Shown in pieces: positions 20,099 to 34,300 of a DNA stretch of 64,000 nt; the stretch's first letter is position 1; each line of letters begins with the position of its first letter. A model generated the notes under the pieces. That model did no database searches. It was not told the origin of the DNA and saw only the letters and a program-made list of their open reading frames with translations. The DNA is taken from the NCBI GenBank assembly GCA_025403435.1, contig CM046348.1, positions 26,905,899 through 26,969,898 on the forward strand, given 5' to 3'. The translations under genes and the position numbers were made by a program. This DNA is from Artocarpus heterophyllus (Eukaryota; Streptophyta; Magnoliopsida; Rosales; Moraceae).

Positions 20099-23000
20099 TG
20101 AGTTACATGCGATCATCATTCCCAAACAATTTGAATAAATTTATTTAGACCCTAAAATTTATATGACAACTTATTAACATATAATTATAGAAGCACAAAA
20201 AGTTTCATCACCCAATAAATTCATTTAGTCATACAAAAATGTCACACAACATAAGTACGAACAATCCACTGATAAAGTAGTGTCATAATGTAGTCTTAAT
20301 GAAAATTCAATAAAATATTCATCAAATCATCACAAAATTTTCCAGTCCATAACTTAACATATACATGAACATATTTGTAGAATTTCGTAGGAAATAACAA
20401 TCATTTGCACTTTGAACAAAACCTATATTTTTGTGCAACACAACCAATCAACAACAATTTTCTATGAGTGGCAGAGAGAATTTCATATCTCAACGTAGAA
20501 AAATCCAATAAATGTGAAATTTGGCAGAACATCACATAACATATTAAAATTTCAGAGCAAACAAAAATTCTTAGGAAAAGTTACAGAAGTCGGATGACAG
20601 GGGAACATTACATTTTAGAAGCACCGAGAACGAGTTCTTACCTTAAAACAAATTCTTCTCAATTTACCTTTGAATTCACCCAAGGAAAATCCAATATTTC
20701 TTCCTATTGTTTGTAGGGGAATAATGGAGAGTGGAAGGAGAAGAAAACGTGGAGACGGAAGAAGAAAAAAAAAGTATGAGAGAATATGTCTATGAGAGAG
20801 AGAGAGAGAGAGTGAAATTATCGTGAAAAAAATGAGAATGGCTCAAAAGGAGAAGTTATTCTTCTCTATAATATCAAAAATTTTCTAACTAAGTTTAGGG
20901 TAGATTCGTGTGGGAAAGGTGAGAAATAGAAGAAAGTCAAATTGATTAAGCTCCACTTACCATATTTCAACTTTCAAAAATAGGAAACCATATCAAATAA
21001 TTCAATCATCATTAAAAGTCAAACATTTTATTACCAAAATTAAGGAAACAGACCACAAATATGCTAATCAATCACAATTTATTATCCAATTATATCCAAT
21101 CATAAATATCAAAATTTTGGGAGGTTTCTACTGATTGCTCGTCAGCTGACTTCGGCCTACCAACTGCCCTGTTCGGCCTACCGAAGACATGAGCTCCGAC
21201 CTGCCGATTAAGTTCGTTGGCCTACTGTTGCGTGAGGTACAATTCAGCCTACTAAACTTGAAGGATCGGTCTGTCAAACTGCCATGCATAAATACTAATA
21301 CGTAACAAAAATTAATTTTTTAATTAAATAATTATTAAGCATACAACGTAATTGACATGAACATCTTGAACACATCAATTCCACGTGACCGTCACCTATC
21401 ATAATACTCAGAATAAAATAGTTAGTAATATTATATCATATATCAATAAGGAAATTACTAACGGCGTTATTCAATTGACATAATCCGTTACATGAAAATT
21501 TGATAGGTGTTACAATTCATAATTACCTTAAGGATAAATTATGTTTTACCTATTTGATTATTTTTATCTTATTTTCCATTATCTCACCATTGGAAAACTT
21601 ACTATCCATAAATAGTATACTATTTGGTTACAACTATCTATCCAAGTGGTTGAGTGCACTAGTTTTCTAATTACAAGATAATGTCTATAAAAGAATATCA
21701 TTACTCTACAAAAGAGCTATGAATTTCATATTTAGGAATAACGCGTCGATGTCAATCAAGAGTCATATCTTTAATGCACCAGTATGCATACCTTCACCTA
21801 ATTCAGTATGTCACCTTTTGGTACATCAAAAGACAAAAGTAAAAAATACAGACCCATTAATTCATTTTAGGATTAAGGTACAACACATAAGATTTTCTAA
21901 AGTGAATTGCGTTAGACAACTGGAATTATTAATCAATTTAATTTAAATTTTTATCCCGATCCAATATATCATTATCTATAACAATATACCAATGTTTCTA
22001 CTTGTAGAGTCCAAGTCTGATGAAATTTTGATAGATGGACCACTCAAATCTCTTGGTTTTTCAATAAGAGTACCGCTACAACTTAATTTAGACACACTAA
22101 TCTTATAAAATAGGTCTCAAAGGATTTTTTTGCAACACCAAAGTTTCAACTACTATAATATAAAGCTTTCATATACTATAACATAACGCTTTCATATATT
22201 ATAGCATTTATGTTCCAACTTGGTTCTTAAATAGTGCTCTCTAAAGTTGAATTTACTACTCATATTCAATAAAACCAATATTAGAGATTGGAAGAGATAT
22301 AGAATCTGGTATTATATTGGGCATTTAATTTCACAACTCTGCCTTTTATTAAAGACAACTAATATTTGTATGGATTTTAGCACATTCTTTGAAGATTTCT
22401 CATGCCATATGTAGCACTTCACAATTGATGCCATATGTAGCATTTCACATTGCTAGCATTTTACTGCAGAATTAATATGTCCTTATTGATTGGCTATGAT
22501 CCTATCCCTTCAAAATGCTACATCACATAATATCTCTCTTTCTATGTACAAAAGTAAATACAAAATCCTCTCATTAACTTCCTTCGTAATTAATACGGAG
22601 GATGTGGGTACATCATAATTAGGCTCATATTTCATTCCATTCTCATCCAAGAAAATAATAAATTTAATATTTATTTCATGCCTCGATTTGGAACAAAATC
22701 CCTCCTTTATAATCTCAAAAACACCTACAAGATCCTGAACCTTAATTTGGCTCCCTCATTTTGAGCCTATAAAACGCATGTCTTTTTTGATTTAAAGTAA
22801 ACACCTTTTGCATGTCTAGTTCAACTTTAACAAAGATGTCCATAACAATGCTCTCTTCTGTCATCTTCTTCTTTTTCCTACTCTTTTCCATTCTCTCTAA
22901 AGCACAAACAATAAATGTAGGAGTCATCAAACAAGCTTCAGATCCAATTCATGATCCTAATCCTCTTCTTCCTCCTGCTAAGGTACAAAAAATAAATGCA

Positions 23001-23975
23001 AGAATCAACAGAGATGCTCCAGCAGGGCCAGATCCAATTCATCATCCTCCTGCTAAGGGACAAAAAATAAATGCAAGAACCAACAGAGATGCTCCAGCAG
23101 GGCCAGATCCAATTCATCATCCTGCTCCTCGTGCTCCCCCTCTTAAGGCACAAAAAATGAGTGCAGGATTCACCAAACAAGCTCTAGGAGGGCCATATCC
23201 AATTCATGATCCTAATCCTCTTCTTCCTCCTGCTAAGGTACAAAAAATAAATGCAAGAATCAACAGAGATGCTCCAGCAGGGCCAGATCCAATTCATCAT
23301 CCTCCTGCTAAGGTACAAAAAATAAATGCAAGAATCAACAGAGATGCTCCAGCAGGGCCAGATCCAATTCATCATCCTCCTGCTAAGGTACAAAAAATAA
23401 ATGCAAGAATCAACAGAGATGCTCCAGCAGGGCCAGATCCAATTCATCATCCTCCTGCTAAGGGACAAAAAATAAATGCAAGAACCAACAGAGATGCTCC
23501 AGCAGGGCCAGATCCAATTCATCATCCTGCTCCTCGTGCTCCCCCTCTTAAGGCACAAAAAATGAGTGCAGGATTCACCAGAGAAACTCCAGGAGGGCCA
23601 AATCCAATTCAAAATCCTGCTCCTGGTGCTCCCCCTCTTAAGGCACAAAAAATGAGTGCAGGATTCACCAGAGAAACTCCAGGAGGGCCAAATCCAATTC
23701 AAAATCCTGCTCCTGGTGCTCCCCCTCTTAAGGTACAAAAAATGAGTGCAGGATTCACCAGAGAAACTCCAGGAGGGCCAAATCCAATTCAAAATCCTGC
23801 TCCTGGTGCTCCCCCTCTTAAGGCACAAAAAATGAGTGCAGGATTCACCAGAGAAACTCCAGGAGGGCCAAATCCAATTCAAAATCCTGCTCCTGGTGCT
23901 CCCCCTCTTAAGGCACAAAAAATGAGTGCAGGATTCACCAGAGAAACTCCAGGAGGGCCAAATCCAATTCAAAAT
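20078..23975 (+). repeat. Array unit 5
   Basis: The LTR-derived part is 20078-21514. This unit and unit 6 together (20078-27468, 7,391 bp) match units 7 plus 8 (27469-34860, 7,392 bp) in length and in private coding variants, so they form a higher-order dimer. Confidence 0.93.
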
Positions 23976-23996
23976 GACTTTAAACAAGTCAGTTAG
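22812..23996 (+). CDS. Multi-CLE peptide precursor, copy 5 (12 motifs, 394 aa)
   Basis: Signal peptide and first motifs as in copy 1. Full motifs: RDAPAGPDPIHH at 67, 92, 152, 177, 202 and 227; KQALGGPYPIHD at 122; RETPGGPNPIQN at 257, 287, 317, 347 and 377; then DFKQVS. The spacer before residue 257 carries PAPR, as in copies 7 and 9. The spacer before residue 317 has KVQKMSAG instead of KAQKMSAG, a change shared only with copy 7. Confidence 0.85.
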   Translation: MSSSTLTKMSITMLSSVIFFFFLLFSILSKAQTINVGVIKQASDPIHDPNPLLPPAKVQKINARINRDAPAGPDPIHHPPAKGQKINARTNRDAPAGPDPIHHPAPRAPPLKAQKMSAGFTKQALGGPYPIHDPNPLLPPAKVQKINARINRDAPAGPDPIHHPPAKVQKINARINRDAPAGPDPIHHPPAKVQKINARINRDAPAGPDPIHHPPAKGQKINARTNRDAPAGPDPIHHPAPRAPPLKAQKMSAGFTRETPGGPNPIQNPAPGAPPLKAQKMSAGFTRETPGGPNPIQNPAPGAPPLKVQKMSAGFTRETPGGPNPIQNPAPGAPPLKAQKMSAGFTRETPGGPNPIQNPAPGAPPLKAQKMSAGFTRETPGGPNPIQNDFKQVS

Positions 23997-26900
23997 TGAG
24001 TTACATGCGATCATCATTCCCAAACAATTTGAATAAATTTATTTAGACCCTAAAATTTATATGACAACTTATTAACATATAATTATAGAAGCACAAAAAG
24101 TTTCATCACCCAATAAATTCATTTAGTCATACAAAAATGTCACACAACATAAGTACGAACAATCCACTGATAAAGTAGTGTCATAATGTAGTCTTAATGA
24201 AAATTCAATAAAATATTCATCAAATCATCACAAAATTTTCCAGTCCATAACTTAACATATACATGAACATATTTGTAGAATTTCGTAGGAAATAACAATC
24301 ATTTGCACTTTGAACAAAACCTATATTTTTGTGCAACACAACCAATCAACAACAATTTTCTATGAGTGGCAGAGAGAATTTCATATCTCAACGTAGAAAA
24401 ATCCAATAAATGTGAAATTTGGCAGAACATCACATAACATATTAAAATTTCAGAGCAAACAAAAATTCTTAGGAAAAGTTACAGAAGTCGGATGACAGGG
24501 GAACATTACATTTTAGAAGCACCGAGAACGAGTTCTTACCTTAAAACAAATTCTTCTCAATTTACCTTTGAATTCACCCAAGGAAAATCCAATATTTCTT
24601 CCTATTGTTTGTAGGGGAATAATGGAGAGTGGAAGGAGAAGAAAACGTGGAGACGGAAGAAGAAAAAAAAAGTATGAGAGAATATGTCTATGAGAGAGAG
24701 AGAGAGAGAGTGAAATTATCGTGAAAAAAATGAGAATGGCTCAAAAGGAGAAGTTATTCTTCTCTATAATATCAAAAATTTTCTAACTAAGTTTAGGGTA
24801 GATTCGTGTGGGAAAGGTGAGAAATAGAAGAAAGTCAAATTGATTAAGCTCCACTTACCATATTTCAACTTTCAAAAATAGGAAACCATATCAAATAATT
24901 CAATCATCATTAAAAGTCAAACATTTTATTACCAAAATTAAGGAAACAGACCACAAATATGCTAATCAATCACAATTTATTATCCAATTATATCCAATCA
25001 TAAATATCAAAATTTTGGGAGGTTTCTACTGATTGCTCGTCAGCTGACTTCGGCCTACCAACTGCCCTGTTCGGCCTACCGAAGACATGAGCTCCGACCT
25101 GCCGATTAAGTTCGTTGGCCTACTGTTGCGTGAGGTACAATTCAGCCTACTAAACTTGAAGGATCGGTCTGTCAAACTGCCATGCATAAATACTAATACG
25201 TAACAAAAATTAATTTTTTAATTAAATAATTATTAAGCATACAACGTAATTGACATGAACATCTTGAACACATCAATTCCACGTGACCGTCACCTATCAT
25301 AATACTCAGAATAAAATAGTTAGTAATATTATATCATATATCAATAAGGAAATTACTAACGGCGTTATTCAATTGACATAATCCGTTACATGAAAATTTG
25401 ATAGGTGTTACAATTCATAATTACCTTAAGGATAAATTATGTTTTACCTATTTGATTATTTTTATCTTATTTTCCATTATCTCACCATTGGAAAACTTAC
25501 TATCCATAAATAGTATACTATTTGGTTACAACTATCTATCCAAGTGGTTGAGTGCACTAGTTTTCTAATTACAAGATAATGTCTATAAAAGAATATCATT
25601 ACTCTACAAAAGAGCTATGAATTTCATATTTAGGAATAACGCGTCGATGTCAATCAAGAGTCATATCTTTAATGCACCAGTATGCATACCTTCACCTAAT
25701 TCAGTATGTCACCTTTTGGTACATCAAAAGACAAAAGTAAAAAATACAGACCCATTAATTCATTTTAGGATTAAGGTACAACACATAAGATTTTCTAAAG
25801 TGAATTGCGTTAGACAACTGGAATTATTAATCAATTTAATTTAAATTTTTATCCCGATCCAATATATCATTATCTATAACAATATACCAATGTTTCTACT
25901 TGTAGAGTCCAAGTCTGATGAAATTTTGATAGATGGACCACTCAAATCTCTTGGTTTTTCAATAAGAGTACCGCTACAACTTAATTTAGACACACTAATC
26001 TTATAAAATAGGTCTCAAAGGATTTTTTTGCAACACCAAAGTTTCAACTACTATAATATAAAGCTTTCATATACTATAACATAACGCTTTCATATATTAT
26101 AGCATTTATGTTCCAACTTGGTTCTTAAATAGTGCTCTCTAAAGTTGAATTTACTACTCATATTCAATAAAACCAATATTAGAGATTGGAAGAGATATAG
26201 AATCTGGTATTATATTGGGCATTTAATTTCACAACTCTGCCTTTTATTAAAGACAACTAATATTTGTATGGATTTTAGCACATTCTTTGAAGATTTCTCA
26301 TGCCATATGTAGCACTTCACAATTGATGCCATATGTAGCATTTCACATTGCTAGCATTTTACTGCAGAATTAATATGTCCTTATTGATTGGCTATGATCC
26401 TATCCCTTCAAAATGCTACATCACATAATATCTCTCTTTCTATGTACAAAAGTAAATACAAAATCCTCTCATTAACTTCCTTCGTAATTAATACGGAGGA
26501 TGTGGGTACATCATAATTAGGCTCATATTTCATTCCATTCTCATCCAAGAAAATAATAAATTTAATATTTATTTCATGCCTCGATTTGGAACAAAATCCC
26601 TCCTTTATAATCTCAAAAACACCTACAAGATCCTGAACCTTAATTTGGCTCCCTCATTTTGAGCCTATAAAACGCATGTCTTTTTTGATTTAAAGTAAAC
26701 ACCTTTTGCATGTCTAGTTCAACTTTAACAAAGATGTCCATAACAATGCTCTCTTCTGTCATCTTCTTCTTTTTCCTACTCTTTTCCATTCTCTCTAAAG
26801 CACAAACAATAAATGTAGGAGTCATCAAACAAGCTTCAGATCCAATTCATGATCCTAATCCTCTTCTTCCTCCTGCTAAGGTACAAAAAATAAATGCAAG

Positions 26901-27468
26901 AATCAACAGAGATGCTCCAGCAGGGCCAGATCCAATTCATCATCCTCCTGCTAAGGGACAAAAAATAAATGCAAGAACCAACAGAGATGCTCCAGCAGGG
27001 CCAGATCCAATTCATCATCCTGCTCCTCGTGCTCCCCCTCTTAAGGCACAAAAAATGAGTGCAGGATTCACCAGAGAAACTCCAGGAGGGCCAAATCCAA
27101 TTCAAAATCCTGCTCCTTGTGCTCCCCCTCTTAAGGCACAAAAAATGAGTGCAGGATTCACCAGAGAAACTCCAGGAGGGCCAAATCCAATTCAAAATCC
27201 TGCTCCTGGTGCTCCCCCTCTTAAGGCACAAAAAATGAGTGCAGGATTCACCAGAGAAACTCCAGGAGGGCCAAATCCAATTCAAAATCCTGCTCCTGGT
27301 GCTCCCCCTCTTAAGGCACAAAAAATGAGTGCAGGATTCACCAGAGAAACTCCAGGAGGGCCAAATCCAATTCAAAATCCTGCTCCTGGTGCTCCCCCTC
27401 TTAAGGCACAAAAAATGAGTGCAGGATTCACCAGAGAAACTCCAGGAGGGCCAAATCCAATTCAAAAT
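23976..27468 (+). repeat. Array unit 6
   Basis: The LTR-derived part is 23976-25412, then upstream DNA and the short-form gene copy 6. It has the same length as unit 8 (3,493 bp). Confidence 0.93.
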
Positions 27469-27489
27469 GACTTTAAACAAGTCAGTTAG
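26710..27489 (+). CDS. Multi-CLE peptide precursor, copy 6 (7 motifs, 259 aa)
   Basis: Short form lacking the KQAL block. Motifs: RDAPAGPDPIHH at 67 and 92, RETPGGPNPIQN at 122, 152, 182, 212 and 242, then DFKQVS. One spacer carries a Cys (PAPCAPP in place of PAPGAPP, near residue 137), the only Cys I see in the mature part of any copy; copy 8 shares it. Confidence 0.85.
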   Translation: MSSSTLTKMSITMLSSVIFFFFLLFSILSKAQTINVGVIKQASDPIHDPNPLLPPAKVQKINARINRDAPAGPDPIHHPPAKGQKINARTNRDAPAGPDPIHHPAPRAPPLKAQKMSAGFTRETPGGPNPIQNPAPCAPPLKAQKMSAGFTRETPGGPNPIQNPAPGAPPLKAQKMSAGFTRETPGGPNPIQNPAPGAPPLKAQKMSAGFTRETPGGPNPIQNPAPGAPPLKAQKMSAGFTRETPGGPNPIQNDFKQVS

Positions 27490-30400
27490 TGAGTTACATG
27501 CGATCATCATTCCCAAACAATTTGAATAAATTTATTTAGACCCTAAAATTTATATGACAACTTATTAACATATAATTATAGAAGCACAAAAAGTTTCATC
27601 ACCCAATAAATTCATTTAGTCATACAAAAATGTCACACAACATAAGTACGAACAATCCACTGATAAAGTAGTGTCATAATGTAGTCTTAATGAAAATTCA
27701 ATAAAATATTCATCAAATCATCACAAAATTTTCCAGTCCATAACTTAACATATACATGAACATATTTGTAGAATTTCGTAGGAAATAACAATCATTTGCA
27801 CTTTGAACAAAACCTATATTTTTGTGCAACACAACCAATCAACAACAATTTTCTATGAGTGGCAGAGAGAATTTCATATCTCAACGTAGAAAAATCCAAT
27901 AAATGTGAAATTTGGCAGAACATCACATAACATATTAAAATTTCAGAGCAAACAAAAATTCTTAGGAAAAGTTACAGAAGTCGGATGACAGGGGAACATT
28001 ACATTTTAGAAGCACCGAGAACGAGTTCTTACCTTAAAACAAATTCTTCTCAATTTACCTTTGAATTCACCCAAGGAAAATCCAATATTTCTTCCTATTG
28101 TTTGTAGGGGAATAATGGAGAGTGGAAGGAGAAGAAAACGTGGAGACGGAAGAAGAAAAAAAAAGTATGAGAGAATATGTCTATGAGAGAGAGAGAGAGA
28201 GAGTGAAATTATCGTGAAAAAAATGAGAATGGCTCAAAAGGAGAAGTTATTCTTCTCTATAATATCAAAAATTTTCTAACTAAGTTTAGGGTAGATTCGT
28301 GTGGGAAAGGTGAGAAATAGAAGAAAGTCAAATTGATTAAGCTCCACTTACCATATTTCAACTTTCAAAAATAGGAAACCATATCAAATAATTCAATCAT
28401 CATTAAAAGTCAAACATTTTATTACCAAAATTAAGGAAACAGACCACAAATATGCTAATCAATCACAATTTATTATCCAATTATATCCAATCATAAATAT
28501 CAAAATTTTGGGAGGTTTCTACTGATTGCTCGTCAGCTGACTTCGGCCTACCAACTGCCCTGTTCGGCCTACCGAAGACATGAGCTCCGACCTGCCGATT
28601 AAGTTCGTTGGCCTACTGTTGCGTGAGGTACAATTCAGCCTACTAAACTTGAAGGATCGGTCTGTCAAACTGCCATGCATAAATACTAATACGTAACAAA
28701 AATTAATTTTTTAATTAAATAATTATTAAGCATACAACGTAATTGACATGAACATCTTGAACACATCAATTCCACGTGACCGTCACCTATCATAATACTC
28801 AGAATAAAATAGTTAGTAATATTATATCATATATCAATAAGGAAATTACTAACGGCGTTATTCAATTGACATAATCCGTTACATGAAAATTTGATAGGTG
28901 TTACAATTCATAATTACCTTAAGGATAAATTATGTTTTACCTATTTGATTATTTTTATCTTATTTTCCATTATCTCACCATTGGAAAACTTACTATCCAT
29001 AAATAGTATACTATTTGGTTACAACTATCTATCCAAGTGGTTGAGTGCACTAGTTTTCTAATTACAAGATAATGTCTATAAAAGAATATCATTACTCTAC
29101 AAAAGAGCTATGAATTTCATATTTAGGAATAACGCGTCGATGTCAATCAAGAGTCATATCTTTAATGCACCAGTATGCATACCTTCACCTAATTCAGTAT
29201 GTCACCTTTTGGTACATCAAAAGACAAAAGTAAAAAATACAGACCCATTAATTCATTTTAGGATTAAGGTACAACACATAAGATTTTCTAAAGTGAATTG
29301 CGTTAGACAACTGGAATTATTAATCAATTTAATTTAAATTTTTATCCCGATCCAATATATCATTATCTATAACAATATACCAATGTTTCTACTTGTAGAG
29401 TCCAAGTCTGATGAAATTTTGATAGATGGACCACTCAAATCTCTTGGTTTTTCAATAAGAGTACCGCTACAACTTAATTTAGACACACTAATCTTATAAA
29501 ATAGGTCTCAAAGGATTTTTTTTGCAACACCAAAGTTTCAACTACTATAATATAAAGCTTTCATATACTATAACATAACGCTTTCATATATTATAGCATT
29601 TATGTTCCAACTTGGTTCTTAAATAGTGCTCTCTAAAGTTGAATTTACTACTCATATGCAATAAAACCAATATTAGAGATTGGAAGAGATATAGAATCTG
29701 GTATTATATTGGGCATTTAATTTCACAACTCTGCCTTTTATTAAAGACAACTAATATTTGTATGGATTTTAGCACATTCTTTGAAGATTTCTCATGCCAT
29801 ATGTAGCACTTCACAATTGATGCCATATGTAGCATTTCACATTGCTAGCATTTTACTGCAGAATTAATATGTCCTTATTGATTGGCTATGATCCTATCCC
29901 TTCAAAATGCTACATCACATAATATCTCTCTTTCTATGTACAAAAGTAAATACAAAATCCTCTCATTAACTTCCTTCGTAATTAATACGGAGGATGTGGG
30001 TACATCATAATTAGGCTCATATTTCATTCCATTCTCATCCAAGAAAATAATAAATTTAATATTTATTTCATGCCTCGATTTGGAACAAAATCCCTCCTTT
30101 ATAATCTCAAAAACACCTACAAGATCCTGAACCTTAATTTGGCTCCCTCATTTTGAGCCTATAAAACGCATGTCTTTTTTGATTTAAAGTAAACACCTTT
30201 TGCATGTCTAGTTCAACTTTAACAAAGATGTCCATAACAATGCTCTCTTCTGTCATCTTCTTCTTTTTCCTACTCTTTTCCATTCTCTCTAAAGCACAAA
30301 CAATAAATGTAGGAGTCATCAAACAAGCTTCAGATCCAATTCATGATCCTAATCCTCTTCTTCCTCCTGCTAAGGTACAAAAAATAAATGCAAGAATCAA

Positions 30401-31367
30401 CAGAGATGCTCCAGCAGGGCCAGATCCAATTCATCATCCTCCTGCTAAGGGACAAAAAATAAATGCAAGAACCAACAGAGATGCTCCAGCAGGGCCAGAT
30501 CCAATTCATCATCCTGCTCCTCGTGCTCCCCCTCTTAAGGCACAAAAAATGAGTGCAGGATTCACCAAACAAGCTCTAGGAGGGCCATATCCAATTCATG
30601 ATCCTAATCCTCTTCTTCCTCCTGCTAAGGTACAAAAAATAAATGCAAGAATCAACAGAGATGCTCCAGCAGGGCCAGATCCAATTCATCATCCTCCTGC
30701 TAAGGTACAAAAAATAAATGCAAGAATCAACAGAGATGCTCCAGCAGGGCCAGATCCAATTCATCATCCTCCTGCTAAGGTACAAAAAATAAATGCAAGA
30801 ATCAACAGAGATGCTCCAGCAGGGCCAGATCCAATTCATCATCCTCCTGCTAAGGGACAAAAAATAAATGCAAGAACCAACAGAGATGCTCCAGCAGGGC
30901 CAGATCCAATTCATCATCCTGCTCCTCGTGCTCCCCCTCTTAAGGCACAAAAAATGAGTGCAGGATTCACCAGAGAAACTCCAGGAGGGCCAAATCCAAT
31001 TCAAAATCCTGCTCCTGGTGCTCCCCCTCTTAAGGCACAAAAAATGAGTGCAGGATTCACCAGAGAAACTCCAGGAGGGCCAAATCCAATTCAAAATCCT
31101 GCTCCTGGTGCTCCCCCTCTTAAGGTACAAAAAATGAGTGCAGGATTCACCAGAGAAACTCCAGGAGGGCCAAATCCAATTCAAAATCCTGCTCCTGGTG
31201 CTCCCCCTCTTAAGGCACAAAAAATGAGTGCAGGATTCACCAGAGAAACTCCAGGAGGGCCAAATCCAATTCAAAATCCTGCTCCTGGTGCTCCCCCTCT
31301 TAAGGCACAAAAAATGAGTGCAGGATTCACCAGAGAAACTCCAGGAGGGCCAAATCCAATTCAAAAT
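27469..31367 (+). repeat. Array unit 7
   Basis: The LTR-derived part is 27469-28905. It matches unit 5 except for one extra T in a T-run near 29520 and CATATGCAA near 29654, a variant also found in unit 3. The mixture suggests conversion or exchange between non-adjacent units. Confidence 0.93.
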
Positions 31368-31388
31368 GACTTTAAACAAGTCAGTTAG
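30204..31388 (+). CDS. Multi-CLE peptide precursor, copy 7 (12 motifs, 394 aa)
   Basis: The protein appears identical to copy 5, including the KVQKMSAG spacer variant before residue 317. It therefore derives from the same dimer duplication. It is intact from signal peptide to the LTR-derived DFKQVS tail. Confidence 0.85.
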   Translation: MSSSTLTKMSITMLSSVIFFFFLLFSILSKAQTINVGVIKQASDPIHDPNPLLPPAKVQKINARINRDAPAGPDPIHHPPAKGQKINARTNRDAPAGPDPIHHPAPRAPPLKAQKMSAGFTKQALGGPYPIHDPNPLLPPAKVQKINARINRDAPAGPDPIHHPPAKVQKINARINRDAPAGPDPIHHPPAKVQKINARINRDAPAGPDPIHHPPAKGQKINARTNRDAPAGPDPIHHPAPRAPPLKAQKMSAGFTRETPGGPNPIQNPAPGAPPLKAQKMSAGFTRETPGGPNPIQNPAPGAPPLKVQKMSAGFTRETPGGPNPIQNPAPGAPPLKAQKMSAGFTRETPGGPNPIQNPAPGAPPLKAQKMSAGFTRETPGGPNPIQNDFKQVS

Positions 31389-34300
31389 TGAGTTACATGC
31401 GATCATCATTCCCAAACAATTTGAATAAATTTATTTAGACCCTAAAATTTATATGACAACTTATTAACATATAATTATAGAAGCACAAAAAGTTTCATCA
31501 CCCAATAAATTCATTTAGTCATACAAAAATGTCACACAACATAAGTACGAACAATCCACTGATAAAGTAGTGTCATAATGTAGTCTTAATGAAAATTCAA
31601 TAAAATATTCATCAAATCATCACAAAATTTTCCAGTCCATAACTTAACATATACATGAACATATTTGTAGAATTTCGTAGGAAATAACAATCATTTGCAC
31701 TTTGAACAAAACCTATATTTTTGTGCAACACAACCAATCAACAACAATTTTCTATGAGTGGCAGAGAGAATTTCATATCTCAACGTAGAAAAATCCAATA
31801 AATGTGAAATTTGGCAGAACATCACATAACATATTAAAATTTCAGAGCAAACAAAAATTCTTAGGAAAAGTTACAGAAGTCGGATGACAGGGGAACATTA
31901 CATTTTAGAAGCACCGAGAACGAGTTCTTACCTTAAAACAAATTCTTCTCAATTTACCTTTGAATTCACCCAAGGAAAATCCAATATTTCTTCCTATTGT
32001 TTGTAGGGGAATAATGGAGAGTGGAAGGAGAAGAAAACGTGGAGACGGAAGAAGAAAAAAAAAGTATGAGAGAATATGTCTATGAGAGAGAGAGAGAGAG
32101 AGTGAAATTATCGTGAAAAAAATGAGAATGGCTCAAAAGGAGAAGTTATTCTTCTCTATAATATCAAAAATTTTCTAACTAAGTTTAGGGTAGATTCGTG
32201 TGGGAAAGGTGAGAAATAGAAGAAAGTCAAATTGATTAAGCTCCACTTACCATATTTCAACTTTCAAAAATAGGAAACCATATCAAATAATTCAATCATC
32301 ATTAAAAGTCAAACATTTTATTACCAAAATTAAGGAAACAGACCACAAATATGCTAATCAATCACAATTTATTATCCAATTATATCCAATCATAAATATC
32401 AAAATTTTGGGAGGTTTCTACTGATTGCTCGTCAGCTGACTTCGGCCTACCAACTGCCCTGTTCGGCCTACCGAAGACATGAGCTCCGACCTGCCGATTA
32501 AGTTCGTTGGCCTACTGTTGCGTGAGGTACAATTCAGCCTACTAAACTTGAAGGATCGGTCTGTCAAACTGCCATGCATAAATACTAATACGTAACAAAA
32601 ATTAATTTTTTAATTAAATAATTATTAAGCATACAACGTAATTGACATGAACATCTTGAACACATCAATTCCACGTGACCGTCACCTATCATAATACTCA
32701 GAATAAAATAGTTAGTAATATTATATCATATATCAATAAGGAAATTACTAACGGCGTTATTCAATTGACATAATCCGTTACATGAAAATTTGATAGGTGT
32801 TACAATTCATAATTACCTTAAGGATAAATTATGTTTTACCTATTTGATTATTTTTATCTTATTTTCCATTATCTCACCATTGGAAAACTTACTATCCATA
32901 AATAGTATACTATTTGGTTACAACTATCTATCCAAGTGGTTGAGTGCACTAGTTTTCTAATTACAAGATAATGTCTATAAAAGAATATCATTACTCTACA
33001 AAAGAGCTATGAATTTCATATTTAGGAATAACGCGTCGATGTCAATCAAGAGTCATATCTTTAATGCACCAGTATGCATACCTTCACCTAATTCAGTATG
33101 TCACCTTTTGGTACATCAAAAGACAAAAGTAAAAAATACAGACCCATTAATTCATTTTAGGATTAAGGTACAACACATAAGATTTTCTAAAGTGAATTGC
33201 GTTAGACAACTGGAATTATTAATCAATTTAATTTAAATTTTTATCCCGATCCAATATATCATTATCTATAACAATATACCAATGTTTCTACTTGTAGAGT
33301 CCAAGTCTGATGAAATTTTGATAGATGGACCACTCAAATCTCTTGGTTTTTCAATAAGAGTACCGCTACAACTTAATTTAGACACACTAATCTTATAAAA
33401 TAGGTCTCAAAGGATTTTTTTGCAACACCAAAGTTTCAACTACTATAATATAAAGCTTTCATATACTATAACATAACGCTTTCATATATTATAGCATTTA
33501 TGTTCCAACTTGGTTCTTAAATAGTGCTCTCTAAAGTTGAATTTACTACTCATATTCAATAAAACCAATATTAGAGATTGGAAGAGATATAGAATCTGGT
33601 ATTATATTGGGCATTTAATTTCACAACTCTGCCTTTTATTAAAGACAACTAATATTTGTATGGATTTTAGCACATTCTTTGAAGATTTCTCATGCCATAT
33701 GTAGCACTTCACAATTGATGCCATATGTAGCATTTCACATTGCTAGCATTTTACTGCAGAATTAATATGTCCTTATTGATTGGCTATGATCCTATCCCTT
33801 CAAAATGCTACATCACATAATATCTCTCTTTCTATGTACAAAAGTAAATACAAAATCCTCTCATTAACTTCCTTCGTAATTAATACGGAGGATGTGGGTA
33901 CATCATAATTAGGCTCATATTTCATTCCATTCTCATCCAAGAAAATAATAAATTTAATATTTATTTCATGCCTCGATTTGGAACAAAATCCCTCCTTTAT
34001 AATCTCAAAAACACCTACAAGATCCTGAACCTTAATTTGGCTCCCTCATTTTGAGCCTATAAAACGCATGTCTTTTTTGATTTAAAGTAAACACCTTTTG
34101 CATGTCTAGTTCAACTTTAACAAAGATGTCCATAACAATGCTCTCTTCTGTCATCTTCTTCTTTTTCCTACTCTTTTCCATTCTCTCTAAAGCACAAACA
34201 ATAAATGTAGGAGTCATCAAACAAGCTTCAGATCCAATTCATGATCCTAATCCTCTTCTTCCTCCTGCTAAGGTACAAAAAATAAATGCAAGAATCAACA